DNA of 64,000 bases from Icerya purchasi (Eukaryota; Arthropoda; Insecta; Hemiptera; Monophlebidae). The stretch is from the NCBI GenBank assembly GCA_039619475.1, contig CM077116.1:381696760-381760759 (forward strand), in the 5' to 3' direction. The position numbers and the translations under genes are program-made. The notes below the pieces were generated by a model. It saw nothing but the letters and a program-made list of their open reading frames with translations, ran no database searches and was not told the origin of the DNA. This document shows positions 23,200 through 34,690 of the stretch, piece after piece (position 1 is the first letter of the stretch; every line of letters starts with the position of its first letter).

Positions 23200-25600
23200 T
23201 ATGCAGAGCTATGCCCATCTCGCTCATCGCAAAACCGCACAGGGCGATCCAGCAAACAAATCTGCTATCGCTAGTGTTCCTTTCTTTCATAATAATTTTT
23301 TCCAAGCCTAAATATCATAGAGTTTTAGCCTATGTATCGTTTTTTCGCATTCAAAAATTTGTTTATTGATCTTTCGTGTTCTTTTTTTTATTTTTTTTCT
23401 CCAATTTTAAAATTCAATCCGACAAAGTCTTGACCTTCGCAATAACGTCCGGTCCGACGCACATCGCTACTGTCGGTTCACCTTCGTCCATAATATATAT
23501 ATATACATATATATTTCAAGTCTAAGGAATATAGAATGAGCCAAAGTATATTTTTTCATCCCCAAACATTTTTTCCTGAGCGTAAGAATTCAAAAAATTA
23601 ATTCGAGTGTTTTTTTTTGATTTTACTCGGTTTCAAAAATTCCTTCTTCCCTCCCCTACCCGCCTTGAGAAAATTAGCAATCTTTCGTTTTTTTTTTCAC
23701 CAATACACTCACCTGCAAGTACCGCGAAAGCGCACCATCTATTCCCGCGTTCACATCCGCTACCGCTAGTTTCCCTATCATTCATAATAATTTTTTCCGA
23801 GTCAAAGTATTATAGAATGATTAGCTTAAGCCTATTTTATTTTTCGAACTCAAAAATTTTTTCCAGATCTTTTCAACGATATATTTTATTTATTTTTACA
23901 ACTCCATCAAACCCTCGTCTGCCGCAAAAGCGCACCGTCAGTTCTTACTCACATGTTACATTATACATTATCTTATTACAAATTATCAAAATTTTTAACT
24001 GAAAATTTATAATCAAAGACCAAATGTAACATCTTCTGTGCCTCTTGCAAACAATTTACCGCTCGCACGTGTTTTTATTTGTTTTTTCACATGTTCTCCG
24101 ATCACACCAACCGTTACAAAAGTCTACTATCCGTCCCCACACATATATCTACCACCACGATTATATAACGCATACATATCCTATTACAATTTTTTAAAAT
24201 TAATTCGATTTTTTTTTTTTCATTTTTCCCGATTCTAAAAATTTTGTCTTCCCTCCCTTACCCTCCCAACCGAAATTAAAATTCGTTCATATTACCGTAT
24301 TTACTCGCGTAATTAAGGCACTTTTTTGCCATTTTTAACCTACCAAAAAAGCGGGTGCGTAAATTACGCGGGGAACCAGATCAACCTGAATTTTGCGGAT
24401 TATACGTAATAGGTGTGTATTTCAAAATTACCTCTTACCTAAGCAAAACACTCGTTAAGTGAAACTGAATCTTTATTTAGAAATATATTTATACAATAAT
24501 AGGTAACTACATTACGATAATTTATAAATTCGACTACCGGTATTTTACTTCTAAGAAATTAAACATTGTCTAGTAATGTTGAACCTATTAACGTATTTTA
24601 ATAATGCGAACATATGGTTTATATTATTTCTCTGAAAAATTGTGAGTAAAAATTAGGGTGCGTAAATTACGCGAGTAAATACGGTATTTTTATTTGTTTA
24701 TTTATTTTCTAGAGTTATGATTTCCTTAGTTTCCCTATCACCATATTCATTTTTTTTTTTTTTTTTTCGAACCAAAGTATTATAGAATTTTGCACTTTCA
24801 TTTTTTTTTTCGTTGGTAAGGGTTTTTTTTTTATTTTTTTACAATCATTTTTCGCGAAAGCGCACAATCCGTTCGCGCGCAAATGTTCCTACGCCTCTGC
24901 CACCGTTACCGTCAGTTATTTCACTTTCAATTATTTTATTTATCTCTTATTTTCTCGTCAGAATTTCAAAACTAACCTTATATCCCGTTTCCCTTTCGCC
25001 CTTTTTACAGATAGTATGTAATATTTTGTCTGAGCTTAGATATTGTAGAATTAACCTAAACACATATTTTTATTTTTCAGCTGTTCCAAAAAATTTTTCA
25101 GTCTTTCTTAATTTTTTTTATGTTTTCTCTAATGCTAAAATATAAGTCGTCAAAGTCCCGACCACCGCAAATGTACATTACCCATTCCCACACGCACACA
25201 CACGCATTGTGGTAGATGGTGTTGAAGTGTACCATACGTTCCTACACAAGTTCTACATTTAACATAATAGCCTATTATGTATGGTCAAAATTAACCGAAA
25301 ATTTATAATGGACGAATCAGAGTGTAACCTTAATCCCCCTCTGTCTTTTCCGATCGATCATTTTGCCGATCGCATGTGAATATTATTTAAGTTTCTCCGA
25401 GTGTAAGTATTCAAAATTATTTCGAGCATACTGTTTATTCTTTCTACTGTTCCGAAATTTCCCTCTACCCTTACAGTTCAAAGATCTGATCTTTTTGTAA
25501 TGTTTTTATTTTCTAAATATGCCTAGCCGCAACCATCGCACTTCGTTTCCACGCACATACATTACCGCGCACGCTATATACATGCATATCATATTATGAA
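23200..25600. repeat. ~245-bp highly degenerate tandem array
   Basis: A recurring module of the form CGCACcrTc..TTCCCACGCRCA / CGCTACCGCTAGT / TTcCATAATAATTTTTTCC / AARTATTATAGAATG / a T-rich block can be followed at about 23231, 23473, 23724, 24727 and 24990. The first three are spaced about 240-250 bp. The larger gap between 23724 and 24727 contains a 392-bp MITE plus additional module material. Frames such as 23607-24002 and 24813-25145 are low-complexity Phe/Ser-rich translations of this array and are not genes. Confidence 0.55.
24294..24685. mobile_element. 392-bp MITE inserted in the tandem array
   Basis: Ends are inverted repeats of about 20 bp: left ACCGTATTTACTCGCGTAAT, right (reversed) ACCGTATTTACTCGCGTAAT. 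The element is flanked by ATT on both sides, a possible 3-bp target duplication. Just inside the left end, GCGTAAATTACGC forms a palindrome that also recurs at the right end. There is no coding capacity. Superfamily uncertain: a CACTA/Chapaev-type origin would fit a 3-bp duplication. Confidence 0.8.
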
Positions 25601-25744
25601 TTTTAAAATTAATAACCGTATATTTTATTTTTCAAACTTTATATTTTACAATCTTTCGTAAATACATACGTGTTAGACTCGCGCTTTATTGAATATTTCA
25701 TTTCTTAAATTTTGTTCCGCGATATGTACGATGCAATCTATGAA

Positions 25745-26085
25745 TCGCTTTTATCAATTGTATAGAGAGAGAGAGACAGGTAGAAAAAACGTATTAGTTT
25801 TACAAGACACGGTGTGTTTGTTGAAAACGCGGTAACAGGGGCAGGTCAGGGATGTAACGAGTGAGTGAAAGTGAGTGGGATGCGAATTAGAAAAATATAT
25901 TTTTCTGTGCAATAGGCTGACTATAAGAAAACTTTGAAGTTACCCGAAACTATCGCTGAATAAACCATATTGAACAAAAAAATGTAATTTTTCTTCATAG
26001 TGCTTGTTGATACAATACTCATAACGACCGACGTTGTCGATTTCTACAGATGCGCACCATTTGTTCCCACGCACGTGTGTTTAGA
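25745..26085. other. Spacer between tandem arrays
   Basis: Contains a short GAGAGAGAGA run near 25765 and a (GTGA)-like stretch near 25860. No coding content was recognised. Confidence 0.4.
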
Positions 26086-26970
26086 CGAAAATAAGACAAA
26101 AGACCAAAAATGAAAAAAAAATCCTTAGCCCGTTCTATGGCACTTAGAAAGCTAATTTTTTTTTTAATCCACAGCTTCAAGTCAGTAGCTTTTAGGAAAA
26201 TTATAAAATGTTCAAAATTGTCATACCTTGGGGCTCAAAACGAGCGATGTATCAAATTTTTCTTCCGCCATAGACGAAAACAAGACAAAAGACGAAAAAT
26301 CAAAAAAAAGTCCTGAGACCGTTCTATGGCACTTAGAAAGCTATTTTTTTTTTTAATCGATAGCTCCAGGTCAGTGGCTTTTAGGAAAAATATAAAATGC
26401 TCAAAATTTTAATACCTTAGGGCTCAAAGCGAGCAATAAATCAAAAAATAGACAAAAAGTTTAAAAAAAAAGTTCTGAAACCGTTCTATGGCACTTGGAA
26501 AGCTATTTTTTTTGTAAATCAACAGCTCTACATCAGCAGCATGTAGAAAAAATATAAAACACTCAAAATTTGCATACCTTAGAGCTCAAAACGAGCAATC
26601 AATCAAAGCAATAAATCACATTTTTTTGCCGTTTTTCAATTTTTTAATCGTTTATCACAAACTAATTATTCTACTGAACTGCTCTAGGTCTCATTTTAAA
26701 GAGAATTGAATTTAGAGTATTTCCCTCGCTTACACCTACCCTTCTAGCGATTGAACTTTTTGAGGAGCTATTTTAATTCAAACTTTTAACAAAATAATTT
26801 CAATTTTCCTATTATTAGATGAAAAATCAAAAAAAAGTCCTGAGACCGTTCTATGGCACTTAGAAAGCTAATTTTTTTTTTTAATCGACAGCTCCAGGTC
26901 AGTGGCTTTTAGGAAAATTATAAGATGTCCAAAATTTTCATACGTTGGGGCTCAAAACAAAAAGGGAATA
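26085..26970. repeat. ~185-bp tandem array (four recognisable units)
   Basis: The block CCGTTCTATGGCACTTAGAA is found near 26130, 26318, 26480 and 26845, each followed by AGCTA plus a T run, AATC.ACAGCT, GTCAG..GC.T.TAGGAAAA.TATAA.ATG, and GGGCTCAAAACGAGC. Spacing is about 160-190 bp for the first three. A ~200-bp non-matching insertion or strongly diverged unit lies between the third and the last. The frame at 26110-26316 is one unit read through and is not a gene. Confidence 0.8.
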
Positions 26971-27115
26971 GATCAGCGCTAATTTAATACCAATCGCATG
27001 AAAACGCGGTACTACTGTATTTACCTACGCAGTACCGCGCTTCCACCCACACATCAACCGTTACTGGCTTTTCGTTCATCGTGTATTACTCATAGTGGAC
27101 AAAGACGAAACATCT

Positions 27116-27348
27116 TTTATTGAACAATATAAAATCTTTATTAAACAGAAAATTATTTTTAAATTAAAAATTAAAACGTGCCGACATGTTTTGGAGTCAC
27201 TTGCTCCATATTCATGGCGTTAATAATTAAAGTTTAATTATTAACGCTATGAATATGGAGCAAGTGACTGCGAAACATGTCGGCACGTTTTAATTTTTAA
27301 TTTAAAAATAATTTTCTGTTTAATAAAGATTTTATATTGTTCAATAAA
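27116..27348. repeat. Near-perfect 230-bp palindrome (foldback MITE-like)
   Basis: Two ~115-bp arms meet at a one-base centre (GCGTTAATAATTAAA-G-TTTAATTATTAACGC, about 27232). They extend outward through GAGCAAGTGACT..., ACATGTCGGCACGTTTTAA and ATTATTTTTAAATT to TTTATTGAACAATATAAAA at both ends, with only a few mismatches. A 12-bp direct repeat, GAAACATCTTTT, lies at 27107-27118 and 27395-27406 and may be a target duplication of a slightly larger insertion. No coding capacity. Confidence 0.85.
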
Positions 27349-27509
27349 GTGTCAATACAGAAATGGAAGAAAATAATTTTAACCTAAATATTAAGAAACA
27401 TCTTTTGTTAACGATTCTTCTTTTGTTTCCTCTATGGTGTATTATTGGTGTATTTTTAAATTTGAAAAACGACGTTGTAATTTTGAAGTTGTGATAGGTA
27501 CAAGACTGA

Positions 27510-28412
27510 AGAAATGAGCAAACTAACGTATTTGCAATTCTACGAACAGTATCGTGATAGTGGAAAGAGAAATATAGAGACTGGTCGCAATCATTTTATA
27601 AAAAGGGTTCGAGGAGTATGTGTTTCTCGAAAGTAGTCCGAGTTACTGAAAATTTTTATTAGAAATTGGTGAAGGAAAAATGCCAGAGACTTTTTATGGC
27701 GAAGAAAATGGAATCCTATTAAATTTCCCCGATTTAAAAATGTTTACTTCACTTGATGAAATGATTGATCACATTTATCTCGATGATGTTCTTTCAAATT
27801 TTTCTAAAATGTCCAAAAGATGTATTTTATCACCAACGAATAAATATATACATAAATCAAATAAACAAATTGATAATAGGAAAAAATATTTCTGGAGATG
27901 AAATCAATTTATACAGTGCTGATACAACTCTGATTGATGAAAAAGAAACAAATGGAGATTCCACACATTTATGTACTGAAATTTTAAACAAATTGTCAGA
28001 CCCAGGAGTTCCAGATCACAAAATTACTATAAAAATTAGAGCGATTTGTATCCTCATCAGAAATTTTAATTTCGAAGAAGGCCTTGGAACAAAAATCGTC
28101 ATTAAATCTGTTAAAGGTTTCATAATTGAAGTATTTCGACCGGAAAATGAATGTAAGACGTTTCTGATTCCTAGGATCAGTTTCAAATTTACAGCTGGCG
28201 ACACTGGCATTCAGATTTTAAGAAGGCAGTTTCCTATCCAGTTAGCCTATGCCATGACCATTAACAAAGCTCTGGGTGAATCATTGGATTTCGCCGCTGT
28301 TGATTTGAGGAATAATGTCTTCACTCATGGGCAATTGTATGTTGCCTTGAGTCGAGTGAGAACATCGAAAAATATATGCATTTTGAGCCTTGGTCACGAC
28401 GAAACTCTCACA
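27510..28412 (+). pseudogene. Helitron Pif1-type helicase, C-terminal part, frameshifted
   Basis: From about 27653 one frame reads FLLEIGEGKMP, then SLDEMIDHIYLDD and KRCILSPTNKYIHK. A frameshift near 27870-27890 moves into the frame that continues with GDEINLYSADTTLIDE, DPGVPDHKITIKIRA, FPIQLAYAMTINKALGESLD and finally THGQLYVALSRVRTSKNICI. ILSPTN, the LP/SxD region, TINK and LYVALSRV are the ordered C-terminal motifs of the Pif1-like helicase in RepHel proteins of rolling-circle Helitrons. The usual S-Q-G-Q after TINK is altered to A-L-G-E. The Rep nuclease and most helicase motifs are missing. An upstream segment beginning near 27514 (LTYLQFYEQY ... KRVRG) might be a remnant of the preceding region, but the match is weak. 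The 3' end of the element follows directly. Confidence 0.9.
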
Positions 28413-28463
28413 AAACGAGGGTTTGGGGGCGGGTCCGGGTGGGGGTTGGGCTGCGAAGCGGCC

Positions 28464-28481
28464 AGGGGGACAGCCCCCTAG
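28464..28481 (+). mobile_element. Helitron 3' terminus: hairpin plus CTAG, next base T
   Basis: A GC-rich segment downstream of the helicase ends in the hairpin GGGGG-ACAG-CCCCC followed by CTAG, and the next genomic base is T. A short hairpin about 10 bp from a CTRR end, with insertion between A and T, defines Helitron 3' ends. Position, orientation and distance from the helicase frame all agree. The 5' TC end was not found. Confidence 0.85.
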
Positions 28482-30040
28482 TAAAATATAAAGCAACGCA
28501 GCAGGCGCAGTATAATTGCTGAAATACTCGATTGTTTTCTGGGCACGTAGCCTTTGTTTTAAATGCCGACGGTTTGTCTCGTTACCAAAATTATGTCTAA
28601 AGTTAAATAGTAACTCGTTTATTATTAAATTTAGATGGTCGTAATCTCTTTGAAATTATTTTTTCGAAAATTTTATTGAAATTGTTTAACAGGTTTAATG
28701 ATTTGTATAAACTAAAGAAGCATCCCGGTCTGGCTTCAATAATGAAGTAGAATCTGAAATTCTTTAAAAAATTTGATAACACTTGACTTTAAGCGTAAGT
28801 TATAAATCAATGTTAGCATTGTTTTTTTTTTGTAATTTCTTAATTTTAATATTACTGAAAGAATCTTGACCTACATAGCTTTTACAATATAATTTTTTAA
28901 TGATACTATTTCCTTCGATAAATTCAAAAACTAAATTTTTCAGAAAATTTAGCCGTGTATTTGTTTTTTTCATTTTTCACAGAATGAATATGATATGTTT
29001 AATATACCCGCACTTTGTTTAAATATTTTAGCGAAATAATCTGCTAGAAGTTCAACTTTATTTTTAATTGAGAAACGAAAGTTCCACTGCTACCAGGTTG
29101 CTTAATCAATGAGTGTTTAGTTTGCTCTTTGTCAGAGTATGTATGTTTTCCAAATGTTATACCTTTTATGACTGGCATATTTAAGGAACAATTTAAATCG
29201 TTTAATCTACTTTTGATAGATTTATTTAACCAATTATAAAGTTTTTAAAAAACTAACGATTTGTTTGCATTATATCTTTAGCTTAGTTTTCGAAAATAAG
29301 TTTTAAGTTTGGTTAATATTTTGATTCTTTTAATGAAAGTATTAAATAATTTCAGTTCAGAATAAGTAAGTTTTGGATAGATTTTTCTGCAGCTTCGAGA
29401 GTTACTGAATTTAAGTGTTTTATAGACTTGCCTATATATTGTGGATTAAATAAACTTGCAAGTGTATTTTTGTATTTGATGCTGAATTGTTTTTTGATAT
29501 TTTAACGAGTTTACTTTAACATATCTGAGTAATTCTCTGATCGGATAGGTTTTATCTCGTTTATTTTGAATGCAATTTATTATGATTCGAAGAGAATTGA
29601 ATTAAATTATGTGAATTTAGGAATCTTTACTTTTTATCAAATGCAGTATAGAGAGATATTCATTGATTCATTAATTGCATAAACGAAACTGATGAATGGC
29701 ACAGTTTCTCCTTATTAGAGTCTTCCTGACTTTTTCATTAGTTGAAAATATATTTTTTTACGTTTACCGAACATAAAATTTAAAGTGTGTATTTGAAATA
29801 AGTAGACAAGAATAAAGTGAACTAAAAAAACGGCCGTCTCCGTTGGGGGTTTTTAATGTTTAATACCTCGAAATGTTCGCAGAATAGTGGTGCTTTAAAT
29901 GAACCGAATTTCGGAAAATGTATTTTCGATAAAGCTTATTGAAATCTTTCGAATCTTTGACAAAAAGAAAGAAAAAGTTCGAATTTTCTTGAATTACACG
30001 GAAACGATTCCTCTTTTTGTTTATATTTCTAGGTTGAGTA
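28482..30040. other. AT-rich spacer, nothing recognised
   Basis: No recognisable coding sequence or repeat between the Helitron end and the MULE relic. Frame 29899-30096 has no motif. Confidence 0.45.
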
Positions 30041-30649
30041 AAAAACTATTTTATTACAAACTATCCTTTAATTTTACATCCTCTTACCGCGTTTAGTTTT
30101 ATAAAATGGTTCGATTCTACAGGAATGTGCATGTTTCTTTCGTTAACAAATTTGATATGCAACAAAATAGCCCTGAAAATGTTTTATTTGCCGACGTCAT
30201 GCTTTTAGAACAGATAAAAGCGATGAAAATGAAGAAGTACTAACTAAATAATGCCTTCAAACCTATTGCGTTTTAAGAACAATATTTCACTGACTGCAAG
30301 TTCTAAACATATTACGCAGAATTGCAGCCTCCTTTTTTTCGATTTTTTATTTGCTTTATTGATAGGCATCATTGACACTTGCAGTTTGATATATTTCATT
30401 ATGTAAATTGAACAGGAGAAACACGTATCTTTTATTTGATCAACAATTACTAGTATTTTAATTGAGTCCCACAATTTTATAATCATTTTAGTTACCTGTA
30501 TTATTTCTAGTTACAAAGAGAGTACTGAAGTAATCGCTTAGCTAAAAAAGTTTATAAACGAAATAAATTTAAATGTAATGCACGTGTCTACACGTATTTA
30601 GAACCTAATACAGATAATAATTTCAGTGTTATAATTGTTACTCCCTTAA

Positions 30650-31840
30650 TGGCCCGTGTGTCGATACTAAAAGCTGTCGGGGAGCTAAATATTTTTCGAT
30701 AGCACAGGTTGCGTTGACAAATGCTGTACGTCTTTGTAATGATAATAAAAACATGTGATCAAGGAAACATTGAAGTAATTCGTTCAGAGTTGCACTGTGG
30801 ATTCGACGATCATCGAAAACTAAAACCACTAAACATGACAACGGATAATTGGGATGCAGAAATTAGTTCTCTGCAGAAAGTATTTCCAAATTCAACGTAT
30901 TTTTTATGTCGCTTTCATGTACTGCAGTTTGTATAAAGATGGATTTCAGGGCATAAAAACAGATTTAAAAAATAAAGAAAAACACTGTTTTTGGTGAAAT
31001 TAAAAAATGTTACGTTCAAATTATGCTTTAGAAATTCATGTAATTTATTTTTAATTGAAAGCCATACTTGCTTTATTTATTACTTTACGCATATGGAAAA
31101 AAATAAGAACGATGTTTGTTATACTGAACACGGCACTTGTTATGAGGATCAAACAAAAATAATATTTTGGAAAGGGGGATGCTGGTAATTAAGGGAACCA
31201 TATTAAACCGTGTGAAGGCCAAACACCTACACAGCTTCGGATTATGCGATTAATGTGTATAACGAATTTTATAAAGAAAAAACTATTTCCCGTAAATAAA
31301 AAAAAAAATAAAATAAAACTCATTTGCGAAAATAAATAAATAAAATTCTAATTACGTGTTTAAAGAAGGCGGTAAACGAAAACCAGGGCGCAGTAATTAA
31401 TTTAAAAAGAAAAAAAGTGGAATACATAATATTAACGTAGGTGTTTGTTCCCGTCGCCTCATTTCAAGCGGAGGTTACTGTAAACCATCAACAATTCTTA
31501 GATGAGGAAAAAGAGATATTCAGTAATCCGCTTTCAGCAAAAATGAAAAATTTAAAGCTTGATTTTTTTTTTTATATTGCCACTGATAACAGTGATATGC
31601 CTAAGCATTTCTTCAACGGATTAGTAAAAACGCGGTAGGTTGAAATAATTCACTAAGTGAAAGCTGTTGTAGAGCAACAAAAAAGTACCTGTAGTTCCAT
31701 TGACGATATCGCAGAGACGTCTGAGATGCACAAATTAGCGGTAAAAGCAAAAAATAATTTTGAAAATATTTTAAACATGGTGGGAAAAAATCCTACGGTT
31801 TAGCCCGTTTTAATAATAAACTGAAATCGCTTCAAGCAGT
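30650..31840 (+). pseudogene. MULE (Mutator-like) transposase relic
   Basis: Plus-strand 30832-30935 reads MTTDNWDAEISSLQKVFPNS then TYFLCRFHVLQ, a stop, and RW. This is the catalytic-core block of MULE/Phantom-type transposases ('F(M/I)TDD...E..AL..VFP.s..lLC.FHVLQA.WRW'). After frameshifts, further weak segments continue to about 31790 (for example AETSEMHKLAVKAKNNFEN then ILNMVGKNP). Stops and frame changes are frequent, so it is dead. Upstream sequence near 30110-30240 (FVNKFDMQQNSPENVLFADV) is open but unassigned. Confidence 0.7.
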
Positions 31841-32375
31841 GCCTAGTTGTATTGTGCCGGCTCTTTTAAGAAAAATATTAATTTGAATTCCCATTAACTC
31901 TGCCGCCATTATTTACCATCGCAAGGTCCATACGGCTTATTAAAAAAAAAAACGTAATGTAAAACCTTATTCTCTGCACGTGTATTTTATTAATAAAGCA
32001 AAGAATTCAGTAACGATTATCTATTAGAAAAAATTTCGATTGAAATTATGAACATAAAAAACAAAAAAATTATTCATTATAAATTAAAAATTGGTTGCTA
32101 GGTCACTTTAATGGCTTCAACAGATAAATTGGATTGCCAGAAATTCATGATTAAGTGAACATAAGTAGTTATATTGATCTCTCTATTATAATTATATTAT
32201 GTATAAGAATTGTTAATTCTGTTTTTATTTATATCAGTTAATTGTATAGATCAAATGTAGCAAGCTTTATCACAAATAGACGTTATAGCTGTGTTGAGAA
32301 ACTACAGACATGCGGTCGCCTTGTAAATTCTCCATATGTTATTAAAAAATGAAAATAAAAATCAAAATCTTATAC

Positions 32376-32376
<1 letters not shown>

Positions 32377-32418
<42 letters not shown>
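32377..32418. repeat. (TA)n microsatellite
   Basis: About 42 bases of TA dinucleotide. The surrounding 31.9-33.2 kb is AT-rich with no gene recognised. Confidence 0.95.
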
Positions 32419-32424
<6 letters not shown>

Positions 32425-33256
32425 TGTGTGTAATTGTTTTTTATAAAAAACAGTTCGCTGCAATGAAATTATTTTTATTCGTATAATCTTAATGTTTATT
32501 ACTATTTTATACTACTTTTCATTTAAGATTAAACCATTTTCATTTCATTTTTGTTTCTTCCTTTCCTAAATTGTTTTTCATTTCTTTTCATCAAATTTAA
32601 ACAATTTTTGTACATTTGTATAATTTCTGTCTTTATTGTTTATTTATTTTTTGTTTCTAATTTTTGTCGTTGTTTTCAGTCAGTCCTTTCTAGTACTTCG
32701 TGAACAATTTATGAATATATAACTGATAAATTTTATACGAACAATATTATTGTTGCGCATAACTATTGTGCGGCTAATTTTTTTAACTGTTATTATTATC
32801 GGGCGAAAATGTAAAATTTATTTTTACGCTTTTTTTTCTTTTTTTTTTTCTTTAAGACATCACTAAAATATTGTTAGCACTTTCAATTATTGACTTTGTA
32901 GCAATCTAGAACTTTTCTTATTATTATAATAAAATTACTATTCAGAGAGCGGGAACAAGAAGTTCCAAATTTTACGAAAGGAGTAAAACAATAAAAATTA
33001 TTTGATCCAGTTTAATCGGCGCTATTTATGTTGTTAATAAAAATCAAATAAAAGAAGAAAAAAAAACATTTATTCGAATACAGCTTTTATGTAAGTCTAC
33101 TGACATTTTCTTTTAAGTTTCTTGAAATTTCTAATCAAGTTTGATTTACATAAGAAATGCTGCTTCAAATAATCCCTGACATGATTAAAATAGACGTCAC
33201 TTGTAAAAATAAACTCGTTAAAATCGTTGTTAATAAAACTTTTTAATGTATCTGAT

Positions 33257-33528
33257 CAAAGGCGCCGCCAGCGGGGGCAGGGGGCAGCTGCCCCCTGGAG
33301 CCTTAAAACTTTTTAATCAACTGCCATGATGAGTATTCATAGGCGCGTAATCATGGACAATTTGGAAGATTTTTATCAGAAACCCACGAAAATTATGTTT
33401 TAATTAAGATTTTATTCTTGTTTAATCAAATATTTAGCCTTTATAACTTATAAATTTTATTTTTCCTATAACTCATATCCTCTTTCTATCATCTTGCCCC
33501 CCTGGCTCATCGGCTGGCGACGCCCTTG
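33257..33528 (+). mobile_element. hAT-type MITE, copy A (272 bp)
   Basis: The element starts CAAAGGCGCCGCCAGC and ends GCTGGCGACGCCCTTG, an imperfect terminal inverted repeat. It is flanked on both sides by the 8-bp sequence TATCTGAT (33249-33256 and 33529-33536). An 8-bp duplication with CA...TG ends is the hAT signature. Just inside one end is the palindrome GGGGGCAGCTGCCCCC. There is no coding capacity. Related copies in opposite orientation lie at 44831-45156 and 60496-60823. Confidence 0.92.
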
Positions 33529-33536
33529 TATCTGAT

Positions 33537-34682
33537 CCTTTCAAAAATCACCACATTTTATGAACTACAAATTGTAAGGCAAAAATGAACTGGTGTAATA
33601 TGTTTTCTTTCTTTGCTTTTCCTTCAACGTTGGCGACACACGCCTTCTGTTTGTAATACGTTTGGCGAACTTTAAATTTTGATTCGTTTTTCTTTGATCA
33701 AAAATTCATTGTTTTTTTTCGTTACTTTGTTTAAATTTCTTTGCAGCTAGTGACGAGCAGAGGCAGAACAGATTTTCTCAAAAACGTTTACTAAATTCGA
33801 TGTACTATAATTACGTTATTACCTCAAATCTATGCAGCTCATTTTAATTCCCGAGTAAATGAAATGTAAATTACATTACTCGAGATTTTCCCAAAATACC
33901 AACAGCCTGTTATTCTTGTTTGTTGTACAAAAAGAACGTTTTATTGAAACAAACTAAAGTGCGATATTCAACAATTTTAAGCAATCTGTAGATTACGCAC
34001 TGGGACATATATGCTGCCTGCTTTTCTATATAAAATCCGGTGGATTGATTCCTCGTTCAATAATCATCCAAGGGACGTAAGTTCTTAGAATGTTCTTATT
34101 ACACTTCGCACATTTCTGATCTCTATCGAGCGTTATTATTACTGAATATCCCGTGTCCATATAATATGAATTATATTCTTTCACTACCGATTACATATCA
34201 TGCAATCTATGATTTTGTAAAGATATTAGTATAGTCATAGCATAACAGAAAATTGAGGTTAATAACTGAAATAAACAGACAATGGGTGGAATTGTGTTTA
34301 AAGCCCCTCCAAAAAAATAAATAAATAAAGAAAAATAAAAACTGAAGTCAATTTATAGTGATGAATTTAAACGAAATGGTGTAATACTTAATTTTCCATT
34401 TTCCATTAACTTGTAACTAAAACATATACATGTAATCCATATTTTTTCTTTTAATTTTACTTAATTTTGAAGAAATTCTCAATGGCTTTGAGCTGGAAAC
34501 TCAACTCATTAATTTTTTGATAAATGGATCGTTTAAAATATGAAAAAAACAATTTTTAACTAAGCAAGCCTTTCAACTTTCTAGTAAACAACCATATTTG
34601 GGAAAAATTATATATTCCTTACAATTGTTTATTTTCAAGGGAATCCATAAAATGACAATGCCAGAAACATCTAAGCTTATTC
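33537..34682. other. AT-rich spacer, nothing recognised
   Basis: Between two hAT insertions. No coding segment or repeat was recognised. Confidence 0.45.
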
Positions 34683-34690
34683 CCCTATAC

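Noticed and set aside
23607..25145. Several Phe/Ser-rich plus-strand frames up to 131 codons
   Set aside because: Low-complexity translations of a degenerate tandem array, not conserved between units.
28281..28496. Minus-strand frame over the Helitron end
   Set aside because: Antisense of the helicase reading frame and the terminal hairpin.
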